DNA of 14,210 nucleotides from Ignavibacteriaceae bacterium (GTDB lineage: Bacteria; Bacteroidota; Ignavibacteria; Ignavibacteriales; Ignavibacteriaceae). The notes under the pieces were generated by a model, which worked only from the letters and a program-made list of their open reading frames with translations, searched no databases and had not been told where the DNA came from. A program made the translations under genes and the position numbers. Positions 6,003 through 14,190 of the stretch are shown piece after piece. The stretch is from contig JAIOIM010000332.1 of NCBI GenBank assembly GCA_019912505.1, forward strand, positions 1 to 14,210, read 5' to 3'. Positions within the stretch are counted from its first letter, which is position 1. Every line of letters begins with the position of its first letter.

Positions 6003-8675
6003 ATGAACGACAAAAAGAAAGAACTTGACGTTAATGAAATTGAAACAAGGGAATGGCTTTATTCTCTTGATTATGTACTTCAAAACGGCGGACCGGAAAG
6101 AGTAAAAGAACTTTTGCAGCAACTTCAGATACGCGCGCACAAAGCAGGCGTAACAATTCCATTTTCTGCAAACACACCTTATATAAACAGCATAACAAGA
6201 GAGAAACAGCCGCCCTTCCCCGGCGACAGAGAAATTGAAAGAAGAATAAAAAGTATCATCCGCTGGAATGCGATGGCTTTGGTTGTTAAAGCAAACAAAA
6301 TGGAAGCCGGTATCGGCGGTCATATTTCTACTTTTGCTTCGGCTGCTACAATTTACGAAATTGGGTTTAATCATTTCTTTAAAGGCAGGGGCGACTCACA
6401 CAGCGGCGACCAAATTTATTTCCAGGGACACGCTTCCCCCGGCATATACGCACGTGCTTTTCTTGAAGGAAGATTAAAAATTGAACAGCTTGAAGATTTT
6501 AGAAGAGAATTAAAACCCTCGGGCGGTTTGTCATCATACCCGCACCCCTGGCTTATGCCCGATTTCTGGGAGTTTTCAACTGTATCGATGGGACTAGGAC
6601 CGTTGCAGGCAATTTACCAGGCACGTTTTAACCGCTACCTTGAGGACCGCGGTTTGAGAGAAAATAAAAACAATAAAGTGTGGGCATTCCTCGGCGATGG
6701 CGAAACGGATGAGCCTGAATCGCTCGGAGCAATAACCCTGGCTTCACGCGAAAAACTTGATAACTTAATTTTTGTAATTAACTGTAACCTGCAGCGCCTT
6801 GATGGACCGGTTAGAGGCAACGGAAAAATTATTCAAGAGCTTGAAGCTATTTTCCGAGGCGCAGGCTGGAACGTAATAAAAGTTGTTTGGGGAAGCGATT
6901 GGGATCCTCTGCTTGATGCCGATGTAAACGGCAAACTTGTAAAACGAATGAACGAAGTTGTCGATGGACAATATCAAAAGTATTCCGTTGAATCGGGTGA
7001 ATATGTCCGCGACCATTTCTTCGGAACAGACGATGAACTTCTTGATATGGTAAAACATCTCAACAACGAACAACTTCGCAAAATGAAACGCGGCGGGCAC
7101 GACCCCGAAAAAGTTTATGCCGCATTTAAAGCCGCTGTTGAGCATAAAGGTCAACCGACTGTGATACTTGCAAAAACAATAAAAGGTTACGGTCTCGGCG
7201 AAAGCGGTGAAGGAAAAAATATAACTCATCAACAGAAAAAACTTAACGAAGAAGAACTGAAAGAATTCCGTACACGCTTCGGTATTCCTATCTCTGATGA
7301 AGAGATTGCAAACGCTCCTTTTTATCGTCCTTCGGACGACAGCCCCGAAATAAAATATTTGCAAGCCCGCAGAAAAGCACTTGGCGGTTACATTCCACAG
7401 CGGAAGGATGATGTTCGTCCAATAAAAACTCCGCCGGAAGAAATTTTTGAAGAATTTTACAAAGGAACCGAGGGACGCGAAGTTTCATCAACAATGGTTT
7501 TTGTAAAAATCCTTGCAATACTTTTAAAGGATAAAGAACTCGGCAAGTTTATCGTCCCTATCGTTCCCGATGAGGCACGTACCTTTGGTATGGAAGCGTT
7601 GTTCCGCCGAATTGGAATTTACTCTCACTCCGGTCAGCTTTACGAACCGGTCGACAGCGAAAGCCTGCTTTATTATAAAGAAGCAAAAAACGGACAGATA
7701 CTTGAAGAAGGAATAACCGAAGCCGGATCGATATCATCTTTTATTGCGGCAGGTACTGCTTATGCAATTCACGGTATAAATATGATTCCGTTCTTCATTT
7801 ATTATTCTATGTTTGGTATGCAGCGCGTTGGCGATCTTGTATGGTCTGCCGGCGATATGCGTTGTAAAGGATTTTTAATCGGGGGTACTGCCGGAAGAAC
7901 GACATTAAACGGAGAAGGCTTGCAGCATCAGGACGGGCATAGCCACTTACTTGCTTACCCAGTGCCTAATCTTGTAACCTACGACCCCGCGTTTGCGTAT
8001 GAACTTGCCGTTATTATACGGGATGGAATTAGAAGAATGTACGAAGAGCAGGAAAATATTTTTTATTACATAACCGTTATGAACGAAAACTACGCAATGC
8101 CAGAAATGCCAGAAGGCGTTAAAGAAGGTATTGTAAAGGGAATGTATAAATTCAAAACTTCCGAAAAGAAAACAGCAAAGTTAAAAGCTCAGTTATTCGG
8201 AAGCGGTACTATATTAAACGAGGTGCTTAAGGCACAGGAAATTCTTGAAGAAGACTACAAAGTTGCAGCAGATGTTTGGAGCGTTACAAGTTATAAAGAA
8301 CTGCGGCGCGATGGTCTGGACGTTGAAAGATGGAATCTGCTTCATCCGTTGGAAGAACAAAAAGTTCCTTATATATCACAGTGCTTAAAAAACGAAAGCG
8401 GTGTTTTTGTTGCCGCCTCCGATTATGTAAAGGCATTACCCGATTCTGTATCAAGATGGTTCCCGCGTCCGCTTGTTTCACTCGGTACCGATGGCTACGG
8501 CAGAAGCGAAGGAAGAGCAGAACTGCGCGACTTCTTTGAAGTGGATGCCAAGCATATTGTACTCGCTACTCTTTATGCTCTTTATAAAGAAAATAAAATT
8601 AAAGAAGTTGTTATTGAAAAAGCAATAAAGGATTTGGATATAAAACCCGATAAAGCTAACCCGATGATTTCTTAA
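6003..8675 (+). CDS. aceE: Pyruvate dehydrogenase E1 component, homodimeric type (AceE)
   Basis: Thiamine-diphosphate enzyme that decarboxylates pyruvate and reductively acetylates the lipoyl groups of E2, the entry step of the pyruvate dehydrogenase complex. At 890 residues it matches the single-chain AceE type (E. coli 887), not the split alpha/beta E1. The ThDP/Mg motif is clear: GDGETDEPES at 231-240, then NCNLQRLDGPVRGN at 260-273. His143 in QGHASPG, the NITHQQKK histidine region and the EEGITEAGS glutamate correspond to active-site residues of the E. coli enzyme. The N-terminus (6-60) resembles the region that docks on E2. The start at 6003 has AAAGGA 6 nt upstream. It is first of three co-directional PDH genes; aceF follows after 86 bp. 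Confidence 0.97.
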   Translation: MNDKKKELDVNEIETREWLYSLDYVLQNGGPERVKELLQQLQIRAHKAGVTIPFSANTPYINSITREKQPPFPGDREIERRIKSIIRWNAMALVVKANKMEAGIGGHISTFASAATIYEIGFNHFFKGRGDSHSGDQIYFQGHASPGIYARAFLEGRLKIEQLEDFRRELKPSGGLSSYPHPWLMPDFWEFSTVSMGLGPLQAIYQARFNRYLEDRGLRENKNNKVWAFLGDGETDEPESLGAITLASREKLDNLIFVINCNLQRLDGPVRGNGKIIQELEAIFRGAGWNVIKVVWGSDWDPLLDADVNGKLVKRMNEVVDGQYQKYSVESGEYVRDHFFGTDDELLDMVKHLNNEQLRKMKRGGHDPEKVYAAFKAAVEHKGQPTVILAKTIKGYGLGESGEGKNITHQQKKLNEEELKEFRTRFGIPISDEEIANAPFYRPSDDSPEIKYLQARRKALGGYIPQRKDDVRPIKTPPEEIFEEFYKGTEGREVSSTMVFVKILAILLKDKELGKFIVPIVPDEARTFGMEALFRRIGIYSHSGQLYEPVDSESLLYYKEAKNGQILEEGITEAGSISSFIAAGTAYAIHGINMIPFFIYYSMFGMQRVGDLVWSAGDMRCKGFLIGGTAGRTTLNGEGLQHQDGHSHLLAYPVPNLVTYDPAFAYELAVIIRDGIRRMYEEQENIFYYITVMNENYAMPEMPEGVKEGIVKGMYKFKTSEKKTAKLKAQLFGSGTILNEVLKAQEILEEDYKVAADVWSVTSYKELRRDGLDVERWNLLHPLEEQKVPYISQCLKNESGVFVAASDYVKALPDSVSRWFPRPLVSLGTDGYGRSEGRAELRDFFEVDAKHIVLATLYALYKENKIKEVVIEKAIKDLDIKPDKANPMIS

Positions 8676-8761
8676 TTAAAACTTTTTTTTGATGCCGTCG
8701 TACCAATAAATAGCGGCAGCTTTTTATAATTATTTATATGAAATTTTGAACAAGGTTAAAA

Positions 8762-10459
8762 ATGGCTACTGAATTTAAATTACCTGACCTGGGAGAAAAT
8801 ATTGTTTCGGCAGATGTAGTTAGTGTGCTGGTTAAATCAGGTGATTCCGTTATAAAGGATCAGGGATTAATAGAAATTGAAACGGATAAGGCAACAATAG
8901 AAGTACCTTCTACAATTGAAGGCAAAGTTGTTGAGGTTATGATAAAAGAAGGCGACAATGTAAAAGTTGGTCAGCCGATAATTAAAATCGATGAAGGCGC
9001 TTCGGCAGAACTGAAAGTTGAAAGTAAACCTGCTGAACCCAAAACTGTTGCAGCGGCAGATGAAAAGGTTACCGAAAAGAAAAGTAAAGCCGATGTACAA
9101 ACAAAACATAAAACCACTACCGGCAAAAAAGAAATTATCGATTTTCTTCTACCCGATCTTGGTGAAAATATTGAGGCGGCTGATGTTGTATCGGTGCTTG
9201 TAAAACCTGGAGATATGATTTCAAACGATCAGGGTGTAATTGAAATTGAAACCGACAAAGCAACAATAGAAGTGCCTTCAACAGTTGAGGGAAAAGTTGT
9301 TGAAGTGCTTGTTAAAGAAGGTGAAAAAGCAAAAGTTGGGCAGGCAATTCTTAAAGTAGAAGTCGGAGAACTAGCCGTAAAAGAAAAGTCAACAACTCAA
9401 AAAACCGCCGAACAAACCGAGCAGGCAGCCGAATCAGAGCATGTACAGGAAGAAGCAAAACAAAAAGTTATTGATGACGGGAAACGCGATAAGCACGCAC
9501 TCGGTGAGATTGACGATCAGCCCCCAATTGTAAAAGGCGCCGCGCCTGCTGCCCCATCCGTAAGACGAATTGCCCGCGAGCTTGGCGTTGATATTAACAA
9601 AGTAACGGGAAGCGGCACTAACGGCAGAATATCGATGGATGATGTAAAAGCATACGTAAAAAAATTGAATGAAACACGCGGCGATGATTTAACAGCACCG
9701 ACAGCTGCTTTTGGAGTAAGACAGGAAAAACTCCCCGACTTTTCAAGATTTGGTGATGTTGAGCGGAAACCTATGAGCAACATCCGTTCAAAAACCGCTG
9801 AGCATTTAAGCTACGCCTGGACAGCCATTCCTCACGTAACCCAGTTTGACAAAGCCGATATCACAGAGCTTGAAACAATGCGTAAATCATTTAACCCCGC
9901 GGTGGAAAGAGCCGGCGGCAAGCTTACTGTTACTGCGGTGCTTCTAAAAGTTCTTACAAGCGCGCTAAAAGTTTTCCCGCAGTTTAATGCTTCAATTGAT
10001 ATGGAGAAGAAAGAAGTTGTATATAAAAAATATTTTAACATAGGCATTGCGGTTGATACCGAGCATGGTTTAATTGTTCCGGTTATAAAAGATACCGACA
10101 AAAAAAATCTTACCCAGCTTTCAGTTGAAATGAATGCTATTGCCGGCAAAGCCCGTGCGCGTAAAATCGGGTTGGAAGATCTGCAGGGTGGCAGCATTAC
10201 AATAACTAATCTCGGCGGTATCGGCGGTACTTCTTTCACCCCAATTGTTAACTCACCCGAAGTTGCAATTCTCGGTGTTTCGCGCGGTAGTTACGAACCT
10301 GTTTACAACAAAGAGAAAAAAACATTCGAGCCAAGATTAATGCTGCCGCTTTCTTTGTCATACGATCACCGAATTATTGACGGTGCAGATGCAGCCCGCT
10401 TTATGAGATGGGTCTGCGAAGCCCTCGAACAGCCGATGAAATTATTAGTCGAAGGATAA
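8762..10459 (+). CDS. aceF: Dihydrolipoamide acetyltransferase, PDH E2 (AceF), two lipoyl domains
   Basis: Core of the pyruvate dehydrogenase complex: swinging lipoyl arms carry acetyl groups from E1 to the catalytic core, which transfers them to CoA. In the 565-residue product, lipoyl domain 1 is 2-79 (lipoylated Lys43 in ETDKATIEVPS), lipoyl domain 2 is 125-202 (Lys166 in the same motif), the peripheral subunit-binding domain is about 264-300 (PSVRRIARELGVDINKVTG), and the acyltransferase domain is about 333-565 with SLSYDHRIIDGADAARF (His536, Asp540). The linkers (80-124 and 203-258) are rich in Lys, Glu and Thr rather than the usual Ala-Pro. The two lipoyl domains are about 70% identical by hand count, so they arose by internal duplication. 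Many relatives have one or three copies. lpdA follows after 124 bp. Confidence 0.96.
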   Translation: MATEFKLPDLGENIVSADVVSVLVKSGDSVIKDQGLIEIETDKATIEVPSTIEGKVVEVMIKEGDNVKVGQPIIKIDEGASAELKVESKPAEPKTVAAADEKVTEKKSKADVQTKHKTTTGKKEIIDFLLPDLGENIEAADVVSVLVKPGDMISNDQGVIEIETDKATIEVPSTVEGKVVEVLVKEGEKAKVGQAILKVEVGELAVKEKSTTQKTAEQTEQAAESEHVQEEAKQKVIDDGKRDKHALGEIDDQPPIVKGAAPAAPSVRRIARELGVDINKVTGSGTNGRISMDDVKAYVKKLNETRGDDLTAPTAAFGVRQEKLPDFSRFGDVERKPMSNIRSKTAEHLSYAWTAIPHVTQFDKADITELETMRKSFNPAVERAGGKLTVTAVLLKVLTSALKVFPQFNASIDMEKKEVVYKKYFNIGIAVDTEHGLIVPVIKDTDKKNLTQLSVEMNAIAGKARARKIGLEDLQGGSITITNLGGIGGTSFTPIVNSPEVAILGVSRGSYEPVYNKEKKTFEPRLMLPLSLSYDHRIIDGADAARFMRWVCEALEQPMKLLVEG

Positions 10460-10465
10460 AAAGTT

Positions 10466-10558
10466 GCACGCTGATATCATCGATTCAACAAGATGACCGA
10501 TGAAAGTTTTTATTAAAATAATCTGTGTAAATCTGCTTTTTCTGCACCATCTGCGTGC
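10466..10558. repeat. Palindromic element of degenerate 9-10-nt units between aceF and lpdA
   Basis: The ends are inverted: GCACGCTGAT (10466-10475) against ATCTGCGTGC (10549-10558), 9 of 10 pairing. The right arm is built of units starting A/TTCTG: ATCTGTGTAA (10521), ATCTGCTTT (10531), TTCTGCACC (10540) and ATCTGCGTG (10549). The left arm holds mirrored units ending in GAT: CACGCTGAT (10467-10475), ATCATCGAT (10476-10484), TCAACAAGAT (10485-10494), then GACCGAT. The middle (10504-10520) is A/T-rich. It sits wholly in the intergenic gap, before the lpdA ribosome-binding site, and resembles scattered CGCAGAT/ATCTGCG-type repeats I recall from other genomes. Confidence 0.7.
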
Positions 10559-10583
10559 TCATTATAAATTAGGAGTTCAATAA

Positions 10584-11996
10584 ATGTCAACAAAATTAAC
10601 CATTATTGGCGGAGGACCGGGCGGATACGCCGCAGCATTTTTAGCTGCCGATCTTGGAATGGAAGTTACTTTAATAGATAAAGAAAAAAATCCCGGCGGC
10701 GTTTGCCTTTACCGTGGATGTATTCCTTCAAAAGCATTGCTTCATGTTGCAAAACTTTTAAACGAAGCGGAAGAAGCTAAAAACTGGGGAATTGATTTCG
10801 GCAAACCAAAAATAGATGTCGACAAATTACGCGATTGGAAAAGCAGTGTTGTTGCTAAATTAACAGGCGGTCTCGGCGTACTTTCCAAACAAAGAAAAAT
10901 AAACTACATACAGGGCACAGCAAGTTTTATAAATTCATCTACATTGCAAATACGCAAAGCCGATGGTTCATCTGTAGATCATAAAATCGAAAAAGCAATT
11001 ATAGCTACCGGTTCACGCATAGCAACAATACCATCATTACAAATAGACAGCAACCGTTTGCTTGATTCCACTACCGCGCTCGATCTCCCCGAAATTCCTA
11101 AAACTCTGCTTGTAATCGGCGGCGGTTATATCGGGCTCGAACTTGCGTCGGTTTACAGTGCGCTTGGCACAAAAGTTTCAGTTGTTGAAATGCTGCCGGG
11201 TCTGCTGCCGGGTGCCGATAGAGACCTTGTTATGCATCTTCAAAAAAGAATTGAAAAAAAATATGAAAAGATAATGCTCAACTCTCATGTTACTGAAATG
11301 AAAGAAATTGGGAATTCTATTCATGTGAAGATTGCAGATAAAGACGGCAACATAAACGAAGAAGAGTTTGATTATGTTCTGATGTCAATCGGGAGAAAGC
11401 CCGTTACAGAAGGGCTTGGACTTGAATACACGCGCGTAAAAACAAATGAACGCGGATGGATAAATGTAAACGCACAAATGCAAACCGATGACGCAAACAT
11501 TTACGCTATCGGTGATATCGTCGGCGAACCGATGCTTGCACATAAAGCTTCGCACGAAGGGCGTGTTGCGGTAGAAGTTATTGCGGGACATAAATCGGCA
11601 TTTGAGCCAAAAGCCATACCGGGTGTTGTGTTCACCGATCCTGAAATTGCATGGACTGGATTAACCGAAACACAAGCAAAAGAAAAAGGAATAAAACACG
11701 AAGTTGCAAAATTTCCGTGGGCTGCCTCGGGTCGTGCAACTACGCTTGATAGATCCGATGGTGTTACAAAACTAATTATTGATCCGGATGATGAGAGGAT
11801 TCTCGGCGTTGGTATTTGCGGTCCGGGCGCCGGTGAACTTATTGCCGAAGGTACGCTTGCTATTGAAATGGGAGCCAATGCAACCGACCTAAAACTTACT
11901 ATTCATCCTCATCCGACTTTAAGCGAAACTGTAATGGAAGCAGCGGATGTTTTCTTCGGGCAAAGCACTCACATGTACAGACCGAAGAAGAAGTAA
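10584..11996 (+). CDS. lpdA: Dihydrolipoamide dehydrogenase, E3 (LpdA)
   Basis: FAD flavoenzyme that reoxidises the dihydrolipoyl groups of E2 and reduces NAD+, closing the pyruvate dehydrogenase cycle; it may also serve other 2-oxoacid dehydrogenases or glycine cleavage. The 470-residue length is standard. Visible parts: FAD-binding GGGPGGYAAAF at 9-19 with the acidic end at Asp32; redox disulfide Cys41-Cys46 in GGVCLYRGCIPSK; NAD-binding GGGYIGLELAS at 179-189; second FAD motif IYAIGDI at 306-312; C-terminal dimer domain with HPHPTLSE (His443, Glu448 catalytic pair). CLYRGC replaces the commoner CLNVGC, keeping the CX4C spacing. AGGAG at 10571-10575 is 8 nt before the ATG. It ends the PDH cluster and is followed by an intrinsic terminator. 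Confidence 0.96.
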   Translation: MSTKLTIIGGGPGGYAAAFLAADLGMEVTLIDKEKNPGGVCLYRGCIPSKALLHVAKLLNEAEEAKNWGIDFGKPKIDVDKLRDWKSSVVAKLTGGLGVLSKQRKINYIQGTASFINSSTLQIRKADGSSVDHKIEKAIIATGSRIATIPSLQIDSNRLLDSTTALDLPEIPKTLLVIGGGYIGLELASVYSALGTKVSVVEMLPGLLPGADRDLVMHLQKRIEKKYEKIMLNSHVTEMKEIGNSIHVKIADKDGNINEEEFDYVLMSIGRKPVTEGLGLEYTRVKTNERGWINVNAQMQTDDANIYAIGDIVGEPMLAHKASHEGRVAVEVIAGHKSAFEPKAIPGVVFTDPEIAWTGLTETQAKEKGIKHEVAKFPWAASGRATTLDRSDGVTKLIIDPDDERILGVGICGPGAGELIAEGTLAIEMGANATDLKLTIHPHPTLSETVMEAADVFFGQSTHMYRPKKK

Positions 11997-12040
11997 TTGC
12001 TGAACAATTATATTATTTAATTGTTAAATTGTTTTTGATG

Positions 12041-12067
12041 AGTCGGAGATTTTACTCCGGCTTTTTT
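12041..12067 (+). terminator. Intrinsic terminator of the aceE-aceF-lpdA cluster
   Basis: Stem AGTCGGAG (12041-12048) pairs with CTCCGGCT (12055-12062) over 8 bp, including one G-T wobble, around the 6-nt loop ATTTTA, and runs straight into six Ts (12062-12067). It lies 44 bp after the lpdA stop codon and has the usual form of a Rho-independent terminator on the plus strand. The weaker AT hairpin at 12003-12025 precedes it. Confidence 0.85.
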
Positions 12068-12218
12068 ATTAACTCCAATTACTAAAACTTAACCTCAAAA
12101 TAAAAACCCGCAAATTGTTTTGTAACACGCATAATTTTTAAACACCTTACTAATTAAACAAATTCTCTCCAATTGCCTTAATATAATAAAGCGAAACTAT
12201 AAATTTAACGTAATAAAT

Positions 12219-12250
12219 ATTGCTTTTGTTATTTCTGCGAATTATATTTG
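12219..12250 (+). promoter_or_regulatory. Candidate Bacteroidota-type promoter for the Lrp-glnA unit
   Basis: TATATTTG (12243-12250) fits the Bacteroidota -7 consensus TAnnTTTG exactly. ATTG (12219-12222) lies 20 bp upstream, where TTTG is expected, with one mismatch. Transcription would begin near 12257, leaving a leader of roughly 30 nt before the ATG at 12290. The match is by eye. Confidence 0.4.
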
Positions 12251-12289
12251 CCGCCAATATTCATTAGAAAATAAGCGAATAAGGTTTTT

Positions 12290-12748
12290 ATGTTAGATGT
12301 AACGGACATCCAAATTTTAAATATGCTTCAGAAAGAGGGCCGCACAAAACGCAGCCAGCTTGCAGAAGCTGTAAAATTATCAATCCCTTCATTAAGCGAA
12401 CGTCTAAACAAACTCGAAGAAAAAAGTGTTATTGAAGGATACCATGCAAAACTTGATAAAAAAGTTTTCGGTTATGATATAATGGCTTTCATTCTTGTGG
12501 TGATGGATTCTTCAAAACATTATAACGAACTTATAAAGCGCGTAAAGAGCAACCCGCTTATTATCGAATGCCATTCGGTGCTTGGCGAAGGCTCGCATAT
12601 GCTAAAGGCAATTACAAAAAACACAGAAGCGCTCGAAAAACTTCTAAGTGAAATTCAGGCTTGGACGGGTGTTATGGCGACAAAAACCACGTTCGTGCTT
12701 TCCACTATAAAAGAAACAACAGAGATTGAACTTACTAATCAGAAATAA
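12290..12748 (+). CDS. Lrp/AsnC-family transcriptional regulator, adjacent to glnA
   Basis: DNA-binding regulator of the feast/famine family, which usually form dimers to octamers and respond to amino acids. The 152-residue length is typical. Residues 1-60 are the winged helix-turn-helix (LDVTDIQILNMLQKEGRTKR, then SIPSLSERLNKLEEKSVIEGY), and about 65-148 the RAM ligand-binding domain. The ligand-loop region reads SVLGEGSHMLKAI at about 96-108, where many relatives have a G-D/x-Y-D core, so its effector may differ from leucine or asparagine. A short AAGG at 12281-12284 precedes the ATG. Only 14 bp separate it from glnA, so the two are almost certainly transcribed together, and control of glutamine synthetase, with autoregulation, is the natural inference. 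I do not assign a specific gene name. Confidence 0.92.
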   Translation: MLDVTDIQILNMLQKEGRTKRSQLAEAVKLSIPSLSERLNKLEEKSVIEGYHAKLDKKVFGYDIMAFILVVMDSSKHYNELIKRVKSNPLIIECHSVLGEGSHMLKAITKNTEALEKLLSEIQAWTGVMATKTTFVLSTIKETTEIELTNQK

Positions 12749-12762
12749 TAATAGGAGATGCG

Positions 12763-14190
12763 ATGGCTAAAGCGTTATCGAGTTCGGAATCGGTGCTGAA
12801 ATTTATAAAGGATAAAAGTATCGAGTTTGTTGATATGAAATTTATGGACTTCCCGGGACAGTGGCAGCACTTTACGGTGCCTGTAAGTCAGTTTAATGCC
12901 GGTTCGTTCGAAGATGGATTTGGGTTTGATGGTTCATCGCTAAGAGGATGGAAATCGATTCACGAAAGCGATATGCTTATAATACCTGCAGCGGAAACAA
13001 TGTTTTTGGATCCGTTTATTGAAGCGCCTACAATAAGTCTTGTTTGCGATGTGTACGAACCGGCTACAAAAGAAAAATACAGCCGCTGCCCGAGGAATAT
13101 CGTACAAAAAGCCGAAGCGTTTTTAATATCAACCGGAATTGCCGACACTGTTTATTTCGGACCCGAAGCTGAGTTTTTTATTTTCGATGATGTCCGCTTC
13201 GACTCGAAACCAAACGGTAGTTTTTATATGGTAGATTCTGTTGAAGGAAGATGGAACAGCGGCAAAGACGAAGGACCGAACCTCGGCTACAAACCCCGCT
13301 ACAAAGAAGGTTACTTCCCCGTTCCGCCCACAGATCATTTAATGGATTTGCGTAACGAGATGGTGCAAAACTTAATTAAATGCGGCATTGATGTGGAAGC
13401 ACAACATCACGAAGTTGCAAGCGGCGGGCAGTGCGAAATCGATCTTCGCTTTCAGCCGATACTAAAAGCAGCCGACCAGCTTTTGATGTTCAAATATATT
13501 GTAAAAAACACCGCACACAAAAACGGTCGCTCCGTAACCTATATGCCGAAACCAATAGTGGGCGATAACGGAAGCGGTATGCACGTGCACACAAGTTTGT
13601 GGAAAAAAGGTAAGCCTCTTTTTGCAGGCAACGGTTACGCCGGATTGAGTGAAATGGCTTTATATTTTATAGGCGGACTTTTAAAACACGCCGCTTCATT
13701 AATTGCGTTTACAAATCCTACAACCAATTCGTTTAGGCGTCTCGTACCGGGTTTTGAAGCTCCTGTAAATCTTGCATACTCGCAGCGCAACCGCAGCGCG
13801 GCAATACGCATACCAATGTATTCTAACAGTCCCAAAGCAAAGCGTGTTGAGTTTAGATGTCCCGATCCTTCAAGCAATCCTTACCTTGCCTTTTCTGCTA
13901 TCTTGATGGCTGGCTTAGATGGAATACTAAACCGTATTGATCCGGGTGACCCGCTTGAAAAAGACATTTACGATATGGCTCCCGAAGAATTAAAAAATGT
14001 TCCTTCAACGCCGGGCAGTTTAGACGAAGCTTTAAAAGCGCTTGCCGATGATCATGAATATCTTTTAAGAGGCGATGTGTTTACCGAAGATGTAATTGAT
14101 ACCTGGATAAAATATAAAGTTGAAAGAGAAATTAAACCGATGGCTCTTCAGCCGCATCCATACGAGTTTAATTTATACTACGATGTTTAG
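12763..14190 (+). CDS. glnA: Glutamine synthetase, type I
   Basis: Forms glutamine from glutamate, ammonia and ATP; the type I enzyme is a cytosolic dodecamer and the main ammonia-assimilating enzyme. The 475-residue length fits (E. coli 469). Visible motifs: GFDGSSLRGWKSIHESD at 54-70 (catalytic Asp56 in FDGSS), metal-binding GPEAEFFIFD at 133-142, EAQHHEVASGGQCEID at 212-227, ATP/glutamate-site NGSGMHVHTS at 269-278, VPGFEAPV with catalytic Glu332, NRSAAIRIP at 343-351, and EFRCPDPSSNPYLAF at 363-377. Tyr403 in DIYDMAPEE lines up with the adenylylated Tyr397 of E. coli, which points to the GSI-beta type that can be modified by GlnE; no glnE is in the window. AGGAG at 12753-12757 gives a 5-nt spacer. 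Control by the upstream Lrp-type regulator is likely. Confidence 0.97.
   Translation: MAKALSSSESVLKFIKDKSIEFVDMKFMDFPGQWQHFTVPVSQFNAGSFEDGFGFDGSSLRGWKSIHESDMLIIPAAETMFLDPFIEAPTISLVCDVYEPATKEKYSRCPRNIVQKAEAFLISTGIADTVYFGPEAEFFIFDDVRFDSKPNGSFYMVDSVEGRWNSGKDEGPNLGYKPRYKEGYFPVPPTDHLMDLRNEMVQNLIKCGIDVEAQHHEVASGGQCEIDLRFQPILKAADQLLMFKYIVKNTAHKNGRSVTYMPKPIVGDNGSGMHVHTSLWKKGKPLFAGNGYAGLSEMALYFIGGLLKHAASLIAFTNPTTNSFRRLVPGFEAPVNLAYSQRNRSAAIRIPMYSNSPKAKRVEFRCPDPSSNPYLAFSAILMAGLDGILNRIDPGDPLEKDIYDMAPEELKNVPSTPGSLDEALKALADDHEYLLRGDVFTEDVIDTWIKYKVEREIKPMALQPHPYEFNLYYDV

Larger units (their letters stand above)
11997..12289. other. Intergenic region between the PDH cluster and the Lrp gene
   Basis: 293 bp. 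From left to right: an AT-rich hairpin AACAATTA (12003-12010)/TAATTGTT (12018-12025), the terminator at 12041-12067, about 150 bp of AT-rich DNA without recognisable signals, and the promoter candidate at 12219-12250 before the Lrp gene. No small ORF is convincing. Confidence 0.6.

Noticed and set aside
5898..6374. Antisense ORF of 158 codons over the aceE start
   Set aside because: Composition is typical of a reverse-frame shadow and it would cover the aceE ribosome-binding site; no supporting signals.
6765..7364. Long antisense ORF (199 codons) across aceE
   Set aside because: It overlaps highly conserved aceE coding sequence, its product is rich in Phe/Tyr/Cys from reverse-strand codons, and it matches no family I know.
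8693..8725. Possible terminator between aceE and aceF (TGCCG ... CGGCA then Ts)
   Set aside because: Only a 5-bp stem with a 16-nt loop; too weak to call, and the cluster is expected to be read through.
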